Assembly: GCA_036374795.1 (NCBI GenBank)
Contig: DASUTC010000094.1
Location: 1-53,827, forward strand
Direction: 5' to 3'
Length of the DNA stretch: 53,827 nt
DNA from: Herpetosiphonaceae bacterium
GTDB taxonomy: Bacteria > Chloroflexota > Chloroflexia > Chloroflexales > Kallotenuaceae
Below are positions 34,583 to 45,307 of this stretch, one piece after another (positions within the stretch are counted from its first letter, which is position 1; every line of letters begins with the position of its first letter). A program made the position numbers and the translations under genes. The notes under the pieces were generated by a model. It saw only the letters and a list, made by a program, of their open reading frames with translations. It did no database searches and was not told the origin of the DNA.

Positions 34583-36160
34583 ATGCGAATTGGTATTGAC
34601 GTTGGTGGCACGAACACCGACGCCGTTTTGATGCAAGGCAATCATGTACTGGCGAAGATCAAAACGCCGACGACGCCCGATGTGATGACCGGGATCGTCA
34701 CGGCGCTGCGATTTTTGATCGAGCGCGAGCCTGCTGCGCTGGACCGCATGAGCGCGGTGATGATCGGCACGACGCACTTTACCAACGCGATCATTGAGCG
34801 GCGTCGGCTCCAGCCGACAGCCGTGGTGCGGGTGGCATTACCCGCCACGGCAGCGCTGCCGCCGATGGTCGATTGGCCGACAGATCTGTGCGCGGCGCTC
34901 GGCGATCATCGCTTTCTGGTGCGGGGCGGCCACGAGTACGACGGGCGGCCTCTCGCGGAGGTTCAGGCCGATGAGATTCGCGAGGTTGCTCGCGAGATCA
35001 TGCGGCGCGGCATTCGCTCGGTAGCGATCTCGGCGGTCTTCTCCACGGTCAACAGCGCAGCGGAGCAGCAGGCGGCGGAGCTGATCCGCGAGGTGCTGCC
35101 CGATGCTGCGATCAGCCTGTCGCATGAGATCGGGCGGATGGGGCTGCTTGAGCGCGAAAATGCGGCGATCCTCAATGCCTGCTTGCAGGATCTGGCCGCG
35201 ACCACCATCGGCGCGTTCCGGGGAGCGCTGGTCGAGGTTGGGATTCGCGCGCCGCTCTACATCACCCAGAACGACGGGACGCTGATGAGCGCGGAGTACG
35301 CGGCGAGCTATCCGGTGCTGACCTTTTCGTCTGGCCCGACCAACTCGATGCGCGGCGCGGCGTTTCTGTCGGGCCTTAAAGATGCGATGGTGGTCGACAT
35401 TGGCGGCACGACCACGGATGTCGGCGCGCTGATCCAGGGCTTTCCGCGCGAGGCCTCGGTTGCGGTGCGCGTCGGCGGGGTGCGCACCAACTTTCGGATG
35501 CCGGATGTGCTGTCGATCGGGCTGGGCGGCGGCAGCATCGTGCGGGCAAAGCCGCTGGCGATCGGGCCGCAATCGGTGGGCTACGAGCTGCTGCAACAGG
35601 CGCTGAGCTTCGGCGGCGAGGTGCTGACGGCGACCGATATTGCGGTGGCTGCGGGCTACTTCGACCTGCCGACAATGGACGGCGCGCGCTCGAAGCTGGC
35701 TGCGCTCAATCGAAAGCTGGTGGCGGCTGCGGTGGAGCGGATTCATGTCATGACCGAGGACGCGATCGATCGGATGAAGGTCGTCGCCGACGATCTGCCG
35801 GTGGTGCTGGTCGGCGGCGGCTCGGTGCTGATCGACCGCCCGCTCAAGGGCGTGTCGCAGACGATCAAGCCGGAGCACTTCGAGGCGGCCAACGCGGTCG
35901 GCGCGGCAATCGGCCAGATCTCAGGCGAGGTCGATCGGATCTTTAGCCTCGACACGCTCTCCCGCGAGGCCGCGCTGGCGCAGGCCAAAGCCGAGGCGAT
36001 CAGCCGCGCTGTGGCCGCCGGAGCCTACGCCAATTCGGTGCAGATCGTCGATGTCGAGGACGTGCCGCTGGCCTATCTTCCATCCAACGCCACCCGCATT
36101 CGGGTCAAAGCCGCCGGCGATCTGGCGATTGTGCGCGAAGGAGTCTCATCATGCGAATGA
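34583..36160 (+). CDS. Hydantoinase/oxoprolinase family protein (HyuA-like)
   Basis: 525 residues, sized like the HyuA subfamily that pairs with DUF917 proteins. The ASKHA-type nucleotide motifs are seen in MRIGIDVGGTNTDAVLM at the start and VVDIGGTTTDVGAL at about 273-286, with GLGGGSIVR near 322. Relatives hydrolyse hydantoins or 5-oxoproline with ATP, usually as two-part enzymes. AAGGAG lies eight bases before the ATG at 34583. It overlaps the next gene by ten bases. A 128-base gap separates it from the transporter genes, with no terminator seen. Confidence 0.9.
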   Translation: MRIGIDVGGTNTDAVLMQGNHVLAKIKTPTTPDVMTGIVTALRFLIEREPAALDRMSAVMIGTTHFTNAIIERRRLQPTAVVRVALPATAALPPMVDWPTDLCAALGDHRFLVRGGHEYDGRPLAEVQADEIREVAREIMRRGIRSVAISAVFSTVNSAAEQQAAELIREVLPDAAISLSHEIGRMGLLERENAAILNACLQDLAATTIGAFRGALVEVGIRAPLYITQNDGTLMSAEYAASYPVLTFSSGPTNSMRGAAFLSGLKDAMVVDIGGTTTDVGALIQGFPREASVAVRVGGVRTNFRMPDVLSIGLGGGSIVRAKPLAIGPQSVGYELLQQALSFGGEVLTATDIAVAAGYFDLPTMDGARSKLAALNRKLVAAAVERIHVMTEDAIDRMKVVADDLPVVLVGGGSVLIDRPLKGVSQTIKPEHFEAANAVGAAIGQISGEVDRIFSLDTLSREAALAQAKAEAISRAVAAGAYANSVQIVDVEDVPLAYLPSNATRIRVKAAGDLAIVREGVSSCE

Positions 36161-37245
36161 TTACGGCAGCGGATCTGGAAGAGATCGCGCTGGGCGCGGC
36201 GGTGCTCGGCACGGGCGGCGGCGGCGATCCCTACATCGGCAAGCTGCTGGCGATCGAGGCGATCCGGCGGCACGGCCCGGTCAGGCTGCTCGATGTCGAT
36301 GCGCTGGATGACGACGATCTGATCGTGCCGACCGCGATGATGGGCGCGCCCTCGGTGATGGTGGAGAAGATACCGCGCGGCGATGAGATCATCCATGCGT
36401 TTCAGACCATGGAGCACTTCCTGGGGCGTAAGATCACGGCGACGATGTCGATCGAGGCCGGGGGCCTGAACTCGACCACGCCGTTCAGCCTGGCGGCGGC
36501 ACTTGGCCTGCCGCTGGTCGACGCCGACGGCATGGGCCGGGCGTTTCCCGAAATTCCGATGGTGACGCTGGGCATCGACGGTATCTCGGCGTCGCCGTTC
36601 ACGCTGGCCGACGAAAAGGGCAATACCCTGGTGATCAACACCAGCGATAACCACTGGACCGAGCGCTTCGCGCGCACGGCGTCGATCGAGATGGGCTGCT
36701 CGGCGATGCTGGCCTGCTTCCCGATGACCGGTCGGCAACTGAAGCAATCGGCGGTGCCGGGCACGATCTCGCTCTGCCAGCGGATTGGACGCGCGATCCG
36801 CGAGGCGCACCAGCGCAAGCACAATCCGATCGATGCCGTGCTGGGCGTGACCGGCGGGTATCGCCTGTTTCGGGGCAAGATCGCCGACATCCAGCGGCGC
36901 ACGGTGCGCGGCTTTACGCGCGGCGACGCGCTGATCACCGGCGGCGAGGGCTACGCAGAGCAGGAGTGCCAGATCCAGTTCCAGAATGAGTATCTGGTGG
37001 CGCGCACCGCGACGGATGTGCTGGCGTCGTCGCCCGATCTGATCACGATTCTGGACGCGGAGACGGGCGAGCCGATCACCACCGAGGCGCTGCGCTACGG
37101 CTTTCGGGTAGACGTGCTGGGCATTCCCTGCGACCGACGCTGGCGCACGCCCAGGGGCCTGGAGCTGGTCGGGCCGCAGTACTTCGGCTACGATTTTGCG
37201 TACGTGCCGCTTGAGGACCGCGTTGCCGCGCGGCGCGGGCAATAA
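36151..37245 (+). CDS. DUF917 family protein
   Basis: 364 residues, full length. Family landmarks are ITAADLEEIALGAAVLGTGG at the start, followed by GGGDPYIGKLLAIEAI, and later MSIEAGGLNSTTPFSLAAAL, DADGMGRAFPEIPM and GRQLKQSAVPGTISLCQRIG. The glycine-rich start may bind a cofactor, but the family's reaction is not established; it is often the partner of a HyuA-like subunit, as here. The ribosome site AAGGAG lies within the preceding gene, and the reading frames overlap by ten bases. Confidence 0.93.
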   Translation: MRMITAADLEEIALGAAVLGTGGGGDPYIGKLLAIEAIRRHGPVRLLDVDALDDDDLIVPTAMMGAPSVMVEKIPRGDEIIHAFQTMEHFLGRKITATMSIEAGGLNSTTPFSLAAALGLPLVDADGMGRAFPEIPMVTLGIDGISASPFTLADEKGNTLVINTSDNHWTERFARTASIEMGCSAMLACFPMTGRQLKQSAVPGTISLCQRIGRAIREAHQRKHNPIDAVLGVTGGYRLFRGKIADIQRRTVRGFTRGDALITGGEGYAEQECQIQFQNEYLVARTATDVLASSPDLITILDAETGEPITTEALRYGFRVDVLGIPCDRRWRTPRGLELVGPQYFGYDFAYVPLEDRVAARRGQ

Positions 37246-37249
37246 AAAT

Positions 37250-37279
37250 CCTTCGCGGTAGGATTAGCTACCGCGAAGG
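37250..37279. terminator. Bidirectional terminator hairpin
   Basis: CCTTCGCGGTAG and CTACCGCGAAGG form a perfect 12-bp stem with a GATTAG loop. On the minus strand it is followed by ATTTTTATT, so it is a good end for the minus-strand peptide/regulator transcript and can also end the plus-strand DUF917 operon. Confidence 0.75.
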
Positions 37280-37468
37280 CTACGTCATCGAGAGCAGAGG
37301 CGGGATTGTAGAACGAAAGGCGGGTCCGATCCGTGGATCGAGGGCTGAGGTTCAGCCACGCGGCGATCTCGCGCTCACTCGCCGCGTGCTGGTGATCGTC
37401 AGGAGTCGGGCTGCTCTCGTTCAGAATGGCGGGTGCAGGTGACTAGCTGATTAGGGTGCCGTGCGGAG

Positions 37469-37651
37469 CTAGAGATCGCCCATCGGCGCGGTGCTCATGG
37501 TGGTGTATGGCGCGCCGATAGCATCCAGATCCTCATCCGACAGATCGATCGTGCCGACAGGGCTGGCGGGCAGCAGCCCCAGCTGCTCCTCGCTCAAGCT
37601 CATCCGATAGTCTTCGTCTTTCCAGGCCCGAATAACGTTGATTGCCGACAT
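37469..37651 (-). CDS. Orphan RiPP precursor-like peptide, mersacidin/lichenicidin-type leader
   Basis: A 60-residue peptide with a strong ribosome site (GGAGG seven bases before the ATG at 37649-37651). Residues 4-46 match the type 2 lantibiotic leader pattern: INVIRAWKDEDYRMSLSEEQ, then LLPASPVGTIDLSDEDLDAI. The leader would end at Gly46-Ala47, leaving a core of PYTTMSTAPMGDL. The core has Thr and Ser but no Cys, so no lanthionine can form inside it. No LanM, protease or exporter is near. It lies 74 bases after the STAND regulator gene on the same strand and may share its transcript. Confidence 0.75.
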   Translation of the reverse strand: MSAINVIRAWKDEDYRMSLSEEQLGLLPASPVGTIDLSDEDLDAIGAPYTTMSTAPMGDL

Positions 37652-37725
37652 AGCTGTCCTCCGTGGATAATGAATGGAATCTGAATCTCCTGCTCTCGGA
37701 GATGAAGCGTAGCGTGTGTAGGGGC

Positions 37726-40380
37726 TCAATCCAGCTCTAGCAGCGCGGCGGCGATCGATTCGCTGGTATCTTCCAGCGCATAGACGATCGCCTGATCGAA
37801 CGACATCGCCCGGCCCTCGGCCCAGGCATCTGCCCAACTGGTATGGTCCAACTGTGCGCGGGTTGCGGCCAGATAGCGCTCGTAGTCCTTGCGGTCGGCA
37901 CCCTCCAGGCGGGCATCGATCAGCTCCAGCACGGTGATCGTCGCGCCCAGGAGGCGGACGGCACGCCGGGTCTGCGCCATCCCCTGCGCCACGCCAGCTA
38001 AGGCGATCAGGCACATCGCCACCCGTAGCTTATCGTTTAGCTCCTGGCACGCGCCGACGCACTGCATGAAGTATACCTGAGCCTCAGGAAAATTGCGCTG
38101 GCTGAGCGCGACACGTCCCAGCAGGTAGCGGGCTGTGATGATTTGAAGCGGCAGACCGAGCGCCTGGGCAAGCTGCAAGCTTTTGGCGTGGTAGGCGTGC
38201 GCCTGCTCGTAATCGCCATCGGCCAGCGCGACGGTGCCCAGCATATTGTAGGCGCTGGCGATGCTGCGCTGGTTTCCGACCATTTGAGCGAGCGTCAGCG
38301 CTTCTTCGGCCAACTGGATGGCCCGCCGATCTTGCTGCTGCGACCACAGTGCGTTGCTGAGATGGACGAGCACGTTGCTTATATTCCACGTGTCTCCGAC
38401 CATCCGCGACAGCGCCAGGCTCTCCTCCAACAGCGCACGGGCCTGCTGCGGGTCGTGGCCGAAGTAGTAGCAGTACATGCCCACGCGCCAGGCAACCCGC
38501 GCGATCAGCCAGGGATCGCCCACCTGACGGCTCAGCGCCAGGCTCTCCTCCAACAGCACGCGGCCCTGCTCTGGCTCGCAATCATGCCAGACCTGGACCC
38601 AGCCCAGATCGGCCAGCGAGTAGCACATGCCCCAGGTATCGCCCAGTTGGCGACACAGATGCAGCGTCTCCTGGTCCCAGACCATCGCCTGAGCGGAGTC
38701 GCCCTGCATGCTTGCCAGGATGCCTGCATAGCGCAGCGCCTTAGCCCGCACGACGTCCGGCGCACCACGATCCCCTGTCAGGAAGGCTTCGAGCCAGCTT
38801 CGTCCCAGCGAGAGGTAGCTGTGAATGGCCCAGAACTCGCCCAGCGCGCCCGCCAGGCGTAGCCCGGCCTCGGCCCGCTCCGGCGCTGCGCGGCACCACT
38901 CAAGCGCCGCCTGGAAGTTGTTATGCTCGTGCTCAAGCAGCGCAACACACGCCACCTGCTCCGTCCCGCGCAGGCATAGCTCGGCGCTTTCGGCGACGCT
39001 CAAGAAGTACTGAAGATGGCGCTCCTGCATATCGTGCGCCTGGTTGTCCGCCGCCAGCTTCTCGCGGGCATACTCGCGGATCGTGTTGAGCATCACGAAG
39101 CGCGACGTGCCATCGGGCATTTCTTCGCGCTGCAACAGGTTTTGGTCGACCAGAATCGAAAGCTGGTCGAGCAGGTTGTGTATAGCCTGCGCTCCGTCGT
39201 CGCAGACGGCCAGCGCCGCCTGAAGGGTACACCCGCCGTTGAAAACCGCCAGCCGCGCAAAGATATGCCGGGTCTGCTGATCGAGGAGGTTGTAGCTCCA
39301 GTCGATCGTGCTGCGGAGCGCCTGCTGGCGAGTTGGCAGATCGCGGAAGCCGCCGCTCAGCATGGCTGGCTTGCCACGGATTTGCTCCAGCATCTCGTGC
39401 GGCGAGAGCAGCCGCGTATGGGCGGCTGCCAGCTCGATCGCCAGCGGCAGGCCGTCGAGGTGGGCGCACAGCGCCACAACTGCGGGCGCGTTCTGCTCGG
39501 TGAGCGTCCAGCCGGGACGCGCGGCCTGCGCCCGTGCGCTAAAAAGCGCAACAGCGCCGAAGTGCTCCAACGCCTCGAAGTCTACGGTCTGCTGCGGCTC
39601 CGGCAACGGCAGCGGTGGTACGCTAAACTGGCGCTCGCCGCGCAGGTGCAGCGGCGCTCGGCTTGTAGTCAGGATATGCAACCACGGGCATGTTGTCAAG
39701 AGGTCTGTTACCAGGGGCGCGGCGGCGAGCAGATGCTCAAAGTTATCCAGCACGAGCAGCAGGTGTTTGTCGCAGAGGTGATCGAGCAGCCGCGCGCGGG
39801 CGGGCTGCGGGCTGGCGTCGACCATGCCCAGGGTTTGCGCGATGGTCGCGGCGACCTGGGAGGGATCGCTCAGGGTTTCCAGGGCGACCAGGAACACGCC
39901 GTCAGTGAAATCGTCGAGCAGATGGTAGGCCACCTCTTGCGCCAGACGGGTCTTCCCGATGCCGCCCGGCCCGGTGATCGTCAGCAGGCGCGCATCGCCA
40001 TGCAGCAAGAGCTGGCGTAGCGCTGCGATCTCCTGGGCACGAGCGATCAGCGGGTGAAGCGGGCGGGCAAGATTCGTCGGACGCTGCGATGCGCGCCACT
40101 GAGCAGGATGCCGCTGCTGGTCCGCTGGCTGCTCGGCGTGGCGTTGCTCGTCGGCCTCGCCGCGCGCAAACTGGAGAAATGCCGCACGGTCGCTCGGCGC
40201 AATCTCCAGGCGATCCGCGAGCAGCTCGGCGATCTGCCTGGATGGTCGCCGCTCGTTCGCCTCGATTTTGCGGATCGTAATCCCGGAGCAGTTCACCAGC
40301 CGGGCCAGGTCATCCTGGGTAAGTTCAAGAGCTTTGCGCCGCTGTTTCAGCCAGCGACCGAATGAGATTGGCCCTTGCAT
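37726..40380 (-). CDS. STAND-type regulator: XRE HTH, NB-ARC ATPase and TPR array
   Basis: 884 residues. An XRE helix-turn-helix lies at 8-60 (LTQDDLARLVNCSGITIRKI), the NB-ARC-type ATPase follows with Walker A G137-PGGIGKT and Walker B LLLVLDN (Asp212), and LTTSRAPLHLRGE and DGLPLAIELAAA are the usual sensor and GLPL motifs. From about 480 to the end there are tetratricopeptide-like repeats, many starting LLEESLALSR or similar. Such proteins couple a sensed ligand to transcription in an ATP-dependent way. It is divergent from sdhC. Its most likely local target is its own operon with the leader peptide gene. Confidence 0.9.
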   Translation of the reverse strand: MQGPISFGRWLKQRRKALELTQDDLARLVNCSGITIRKIEANERRPSRQIAELLADRLEIAPSDRAAFLQFARGEADEQRHAEQPADQQRHPAQWRASQRPTNLARPLHPLIARAQEIAALRQLLLHGDARLLTITGPGGIGKTRLAQEVAYHLLDDFTDGVFLVALETLSDPSQVAATIAQTLGMVDASPQPARARLLDHLCDKHLLLVLDNFEHLLAAAPLVTDLLTTCPWLHILTTSRAPLHLRGERQFSVPPLPLPEPQQTVDFEALEHFGAVALFSARAQAARPGWTLTEQNAPAVVALCAHLDGLPLAIELAAAHTRLLSPHEMLEQIRGKPAMLSGGFRDLPTRQQALRSTIDWSYNLLDQQTRHIFARLAVFNGGCTLQAALAVCDDGAQAIHNLLDQLSILVDQNLLQREEMPDGTSRFVMLNTIREYAREKLAADNQAHDMQERHLQYFLSVAESAELCLRGTEQVACVALLEHEHNNFQAALEWCRAAPERAEAGLRLAGALGEFWAIHSYLSLGRSWLEAFLTGDRGAPDVVRAKALRYAGILASMQGDSAQAMVWDQETLHLCRQLGDTWGMCYSLADLGWVQVWHDCEPEQGRVLLEESLALSRQVGDPWLIARVAWRVGMYCYYFGHDPQQARALLEESLALSRMVGDTWNISNVLVHLSNALWSQQQDRRAIQLAEEALTLAQMVGNQRSIASAYNMLGTVALADGDYEQAHAYHAKSLQLAQALGLPLQIITARYLLGRVALSQRNFPEAQVYFMQCVGACQELNDKLRVAMCLIALAGVAQGMAQTRRAVRLLGATITVLELIDARLEGADRKDYERYLAATRAQLDHTSWADAWAEGRAMSFDQAIVYALEDTSESIAAALLELD

Positions 40381-40639
40381 CGCGCCTCCGCGCTGATAGG
40401 GGTGACACCCTGCGAGGGAAGTTCACGGGTGCTTCAGGTTCAAGCTTCTGTCTACGCTGTGATCGGTCGCATGGTAAAGATGTATCGCTACTGTATCGCT
40501 CTATTGTACCGCTTAAACCTTACCCTGACACGGGATCTTTGCTTTAATACAGATGTCGGTTTGAGTAGGCACTTACAGTCTTGCAGGAGGTCTACTGAGC
40601 ATACGCGACACCCAAGACAGCAAGATCACCCCCCATCTT

Positions 40640-40931
40640 TGGTCTGTGTTACCTGGATGAGGAAGATGCGAGCAAGCGCATCGTCGGTTGCAGCATCGAG
40701 ACTCAGGAGCGGATCAGCGATCCGGTGATCGTGGCGGTTGATCGGAAGAGTCCGCCAGGGCGATTACGTGGATGATGCATGTTTAGCGCTGTGAGAAACC
40801 CATCATCAGTTTCTCGCACACCAACAGGAGGAGTTCTACGCCGGAGTGTCTGGCACGGAGACGCTCCACAATGAGAACTAAAAAGATGATGTGATGGAAC
40901 GTCTAGCACGGAGACGTTCCATCGTTTTTTT
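40640..40931 (+). ncRNA. Candidate structured RNA with five hairpins and a terminator
   Basis: This lies in an otherwise gene-free stretch (40381-41105). Successive hairpins are GATGCG/CGCATC (40665-40682), GGATC/GATCC (40711-40723), GAGAAAC/GTTTCTC (40793-40815), GGAGTGTCT/AGACGCTCC (40843-40867) and GATGGAACGTCT/AGACGTTCCATC (40893-40923). The last two share the loop [G/A]GCACGG and differ in the stem by compensated changes. There is no recognised RNA family and no clear promoter, so it is a candidate only. Confidence 0.35.
40893..40931 (+). terminator. Rho-independent terminator
   Basis: A 12-bp perfect stem GATGGAACGTCT/AGACGTTCCATC with loop AGCACGG, followed by a G and seven T residues. 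It has no protein gene upstream on the plus strand within 3.6 kb except DUF917, which has its own hairpin. Confidence 0.85.
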
Positions 40932-41105
40932 AAGTTTCGCGTGTGGCATTGCGGCCTTAGCCTCCGGCCCCTCTCCTACTGGCTCTCCCCTCTGTTCTTT
41001 GTCCTGTGTTCTGCTTCATCAACGAACTGATTTGTTACTCGCTGGCGTTACCATCGGAGAGCGCATTTTGCCATCTACAGCGTATACCTTAGGGCGCTGT
41101 GCGGT

Positions 41106-41134
41106 TTGTTCGCTGTGGAGCAGTGGAGTATAAT
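41106..41134 (+). promoter_or_regulatory. Promoter, probably of the sdh operon
   Basis: TTGTTC (41106-41111) and a perfect TATAAT (41129-41134) are 17 bases apart. The leader to sdhC would be about 230 bases. Confidence 0.55.
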
Positions 41135-41372
41135 TATCGATGTGCCGTTCAACTTCACATAAGTGATTGTGGCTAAGAATGCGGGCCACGCGCTGCTGGA
41201 TCGGCCACCACACCAGAACGGATAGCGCAGCCGCTCGCCCTGTGTTCCCGACAATCTGTGATCACGATTCACATAGTATAGTGCTACCAGCGACGTGCAT
41301 GCGCCGCTGCGCCGGTATCGATTCATCGGCATGGTGGGTCTTGTTCGTTCGCCTAGTACAAAGGAAGAAACG

Positions 41373-42077
41373 ATGGTTTCGGCACTCACGCTATATCGAA
41401 CGTCGATTGGCAAAAAAGTTGTGATGGCCGTCACAGGAATCATTCTGGTCGGCTTTGTCGTCGCGCATATGGTCGGCAATCTCAAGGTGTTTCTGGGCGC
41501 TGAGGCGATCAATGCCTATGCTGGCTTTCTGCGCGATGTCGGCGAGCCGCTCTTCCCGCGCGAGGCGCTGCTCTGGGTCGCTCGCATCGTGCTGCTGGTT
41601 TCGGTTGTGCTGCATATTACGGCGGCAACCCAACTGACGATACAGGATCGGGCCAGCCGTCCGCAGCGCTACGCCGTCCACAAGCCTGTGCAGGCCACGT
41701 ATGCATCGCGCACAATGCGCTGGGGCGGCGTCATCGTGCTGCTGTTCATCATCTACCATATTCTGCACCTCACGCTGGGCCAGGTGGGCTTTGCCGCGGG
41801 CCAGTATCTTCACGAAGATCCCAACAACGGCTTTCAGGTCTATGCCAACGTCGTGAACGGATTTCGGAATCCGCTGGTATCGCTCTTTTACATCGTCGCG
41901 ATGGGCGCGGTCGGGCTGCACCTGTACCACGGCGTGTGGAGCATGTTCCAGACGCTAGGCCTGAACAGCGTCAAGTTTAACAGCCTGCTGCGCGGTCTGG
42001 CGATGGTCACGGCGCTGGCGGTCGTTCTGGGCAATATTTCGATCCCGATCGCCGTGCTGACCGGCATTCTGCGCTAG
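41373..42077 (+). CDS. sdhC: Succinate dehydrogenase cytochrome b subunit (type B, single polypeptide)
   Basis: 234 residues with five membrane helices, the size of the b558-type anchor of two-haem enzymes. Conserved histidines lie in VVAHMVGN, VVLHITAAT, IYHILH and LHLYHGVWSM, as expected for two haem b groups. It anchors SdhA/SdhB and passes electrons to or from quinone. AAGGAAG precedes the ATG at 41373. sdhA follows 18 bases after the stop. Confidence 0.93.
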   Translation: MVSALTLYRTSIGKKVVMAVTGIILVGFVVAHMVGNLKVFLGAEAINAYAGFLRDVGEPLFPREALLWVARIVLLVSVVLHITAATQLTIQDRASRPQRYAVHKPVQATYASRTMRWGGVIVLLFIIYHILHLTLGQVGFAAGQYLHEDPNNGFQVYANVVNGFRNPLVSLFYIVAMGAVGLHLYHGVWSMFQTLGLNSVKFNSLLRGLAMVTALAVVLGNISIPIAVLTGILR

Positions 42078-42095
42078 CTTGGGAGAAGGATAGTC

Positions 42096-44078
<1,983 letters not shown>

Positions 44079-44250
44079 CGAACAAAGAACAAGGGATCAA
44101 GGGAACAAAGGAACAAAGGGGCGAGAACCAAACAAAGAACAAAGAACCGGGTGCCATGCGGGTGCCCTCTGGGCATGGCACCCGGCGCACAAAGGGAAAC
44201 CTTGAACTTTGAACTTTGAACTCAAAACCTTGAACTTTGAACTCGTTCGC
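44079..44250. repeat. Composite intergenic repeat, copy 3
   Basis: It opens with GAACAAA-type units, contains a shortened palindrome (44149-44183, GGGTGCCATG...CATGGCACCC) and ends with TTGAACTTTGAAC units. Compared with the copy at 10215-10395 about 12 bases of the right palindrome arm are missing and the C/T-rich hairpin is absent. It lies inside the sdh operon between sdhA and sdhB. Confidence 0.8.
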
Positions 44251-44263
44251 GGGAGCGAAATAG

Positions 44264-45019
44264 ATGAACCTGACACTACATGTATGGCGTCAAAAGAACG
44301 CAAAGTCCGAGGGCCGCTTCGTCAAGTACGATGCGCGCGATATTAGCCCGGACATGTCGTTCCTTGAGATGTTGGACGTGATCAACGAGGAGTTGATCGC
44401 CAAAGGCGAGGAGCCGATCGCGTTCGATCACGATTGCCGCGAGGGGATCTGCGGCATGTGCGGCCTGATGATCAACGGCGTGGCGCACGGCCCGGAGCGG
44501 GCGACGACGACCTGCCAGCTTCATATGCGGCACTTCAAGGACGGCGATACGATCTACATCGAGCCGTGGCGGGCCAGGCCCTTCCCGGTGATCAAAGATC
44601 TGGTCGTCGATCGCGGCTCGTTCGACCGGATCATCGAGTCGGGCGGGTATATCTCAGTCTCGACCGGCAGCGCGCCCGAAGGGAACTCGATCCCGGTGCC
44701 CAAGGAGAATGCGGATCTGGCGATGGATGCCGCCGCGTGTATCGCATGCGGCGCGTGTGTGGCGGCCTGTCCCAACGCCTCGGCGATGCTCTTCACCGCC
44801 GCCAAGGTGGCCCATCTCAACCTGCTGCCGCAGGGCCAGCCGGAGCGTCACAGCCGCGTGCTGAACATGGTGGAGCGAATGGACTCCGAGGGCTTCGGCG
44901 GCTGCACCAACATCGGCGAGTGCTCGTCGGTCTGTCCCAAGGAGATCAGCATGGACTTTATCGCCATGCTCAACCGCGATCTGCTCAAGGCGTCGCTGGC
45001 GAGCCGCAAGAAGCGCTAG
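44264..45019 (+). CDS. sdhB: Succinate dehydrogenase iron-sulfur subunit
   Basis: 251 residues. The 2Fe-2S ligands are in [16 protein letters not shown] and TTTCQLH; the C-terminal ferredoxin-like domain has [13 protein letters not shown] for the 4Fe-4S cluster and [15 protein letters not shown] for the 3Fe-4S/4Fe-4S set. Length and layout are those of the type-B enzyme. The ATG at 44264 follows a GGGAGCG sequence. It depends on read-through across the repeat for co-expression with sdhCA, unless it has its own promoter. Confidence 0.96.
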   Translation: MNLTLHVWRQKNAKSEGRFVKYDARDISPDMSFLEMLDVINEELIAKGEEPIAFDHDCREGICGMCGLMINGVAHGPERATTTCQLHMRHFKDGDTIYIEPWRARPFPVIKDLVVDRGSFDRIIESGGYISVSTGSAPEGNSIPVPKENADLAMDAAACIACGACVAACPNASAMLFTAAKVAHLNLLPQGQPERHSRVLNMVERMDSEGFGGCTNIGECSSVCPKEISMDFIAMLNRDLLKASLASRKKR

Positions 45020-45061
45020 GTGTCGGGCCGGGGTTGCCGCAGCCGTGGCCGTGCCAGCAAT

Positions 45062-45300
45062 CAAGCGCTTCGATCGCTTGTCGGGGCGTATCATTGCATG
45101 CGCCCCGACGAAGTTAATCGGATTTTGACATGATTTTGGTGCAGGCCGTAACCTTTACGATCCGTACTGCGCTTATATAGGTGAGGGAGGCGCTGTTTAT
45201 GTGTTCTCTGCCATTGTTCAATTAACAGTTCTCCTCATCCTCCACACGGCGAGCCGCACCCGTCATCAGGGTGCGGCTCCTTGCTTGACCGGACATCGGC
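45062..45300. other. Gap with hairpins between sdhB and the cyclase gene
   Basis: GTCGGGGCG/CGCCCCGAC (45080-45109) is a 9-bp hairpin behind sdhB. GAGCCGCACCC/GGGTGCGGCTC (45251-45279) is a perfect 11-bp hairpin between the two converging genes. Neither has a long T-run. A TTGACA at 45125-45130 with TAACCT 18 bases later could start a short plus-strand transcript ending at the second hairpin. Confidence 0.5.
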
Positions 45301-45307
45301 GCGTGGC

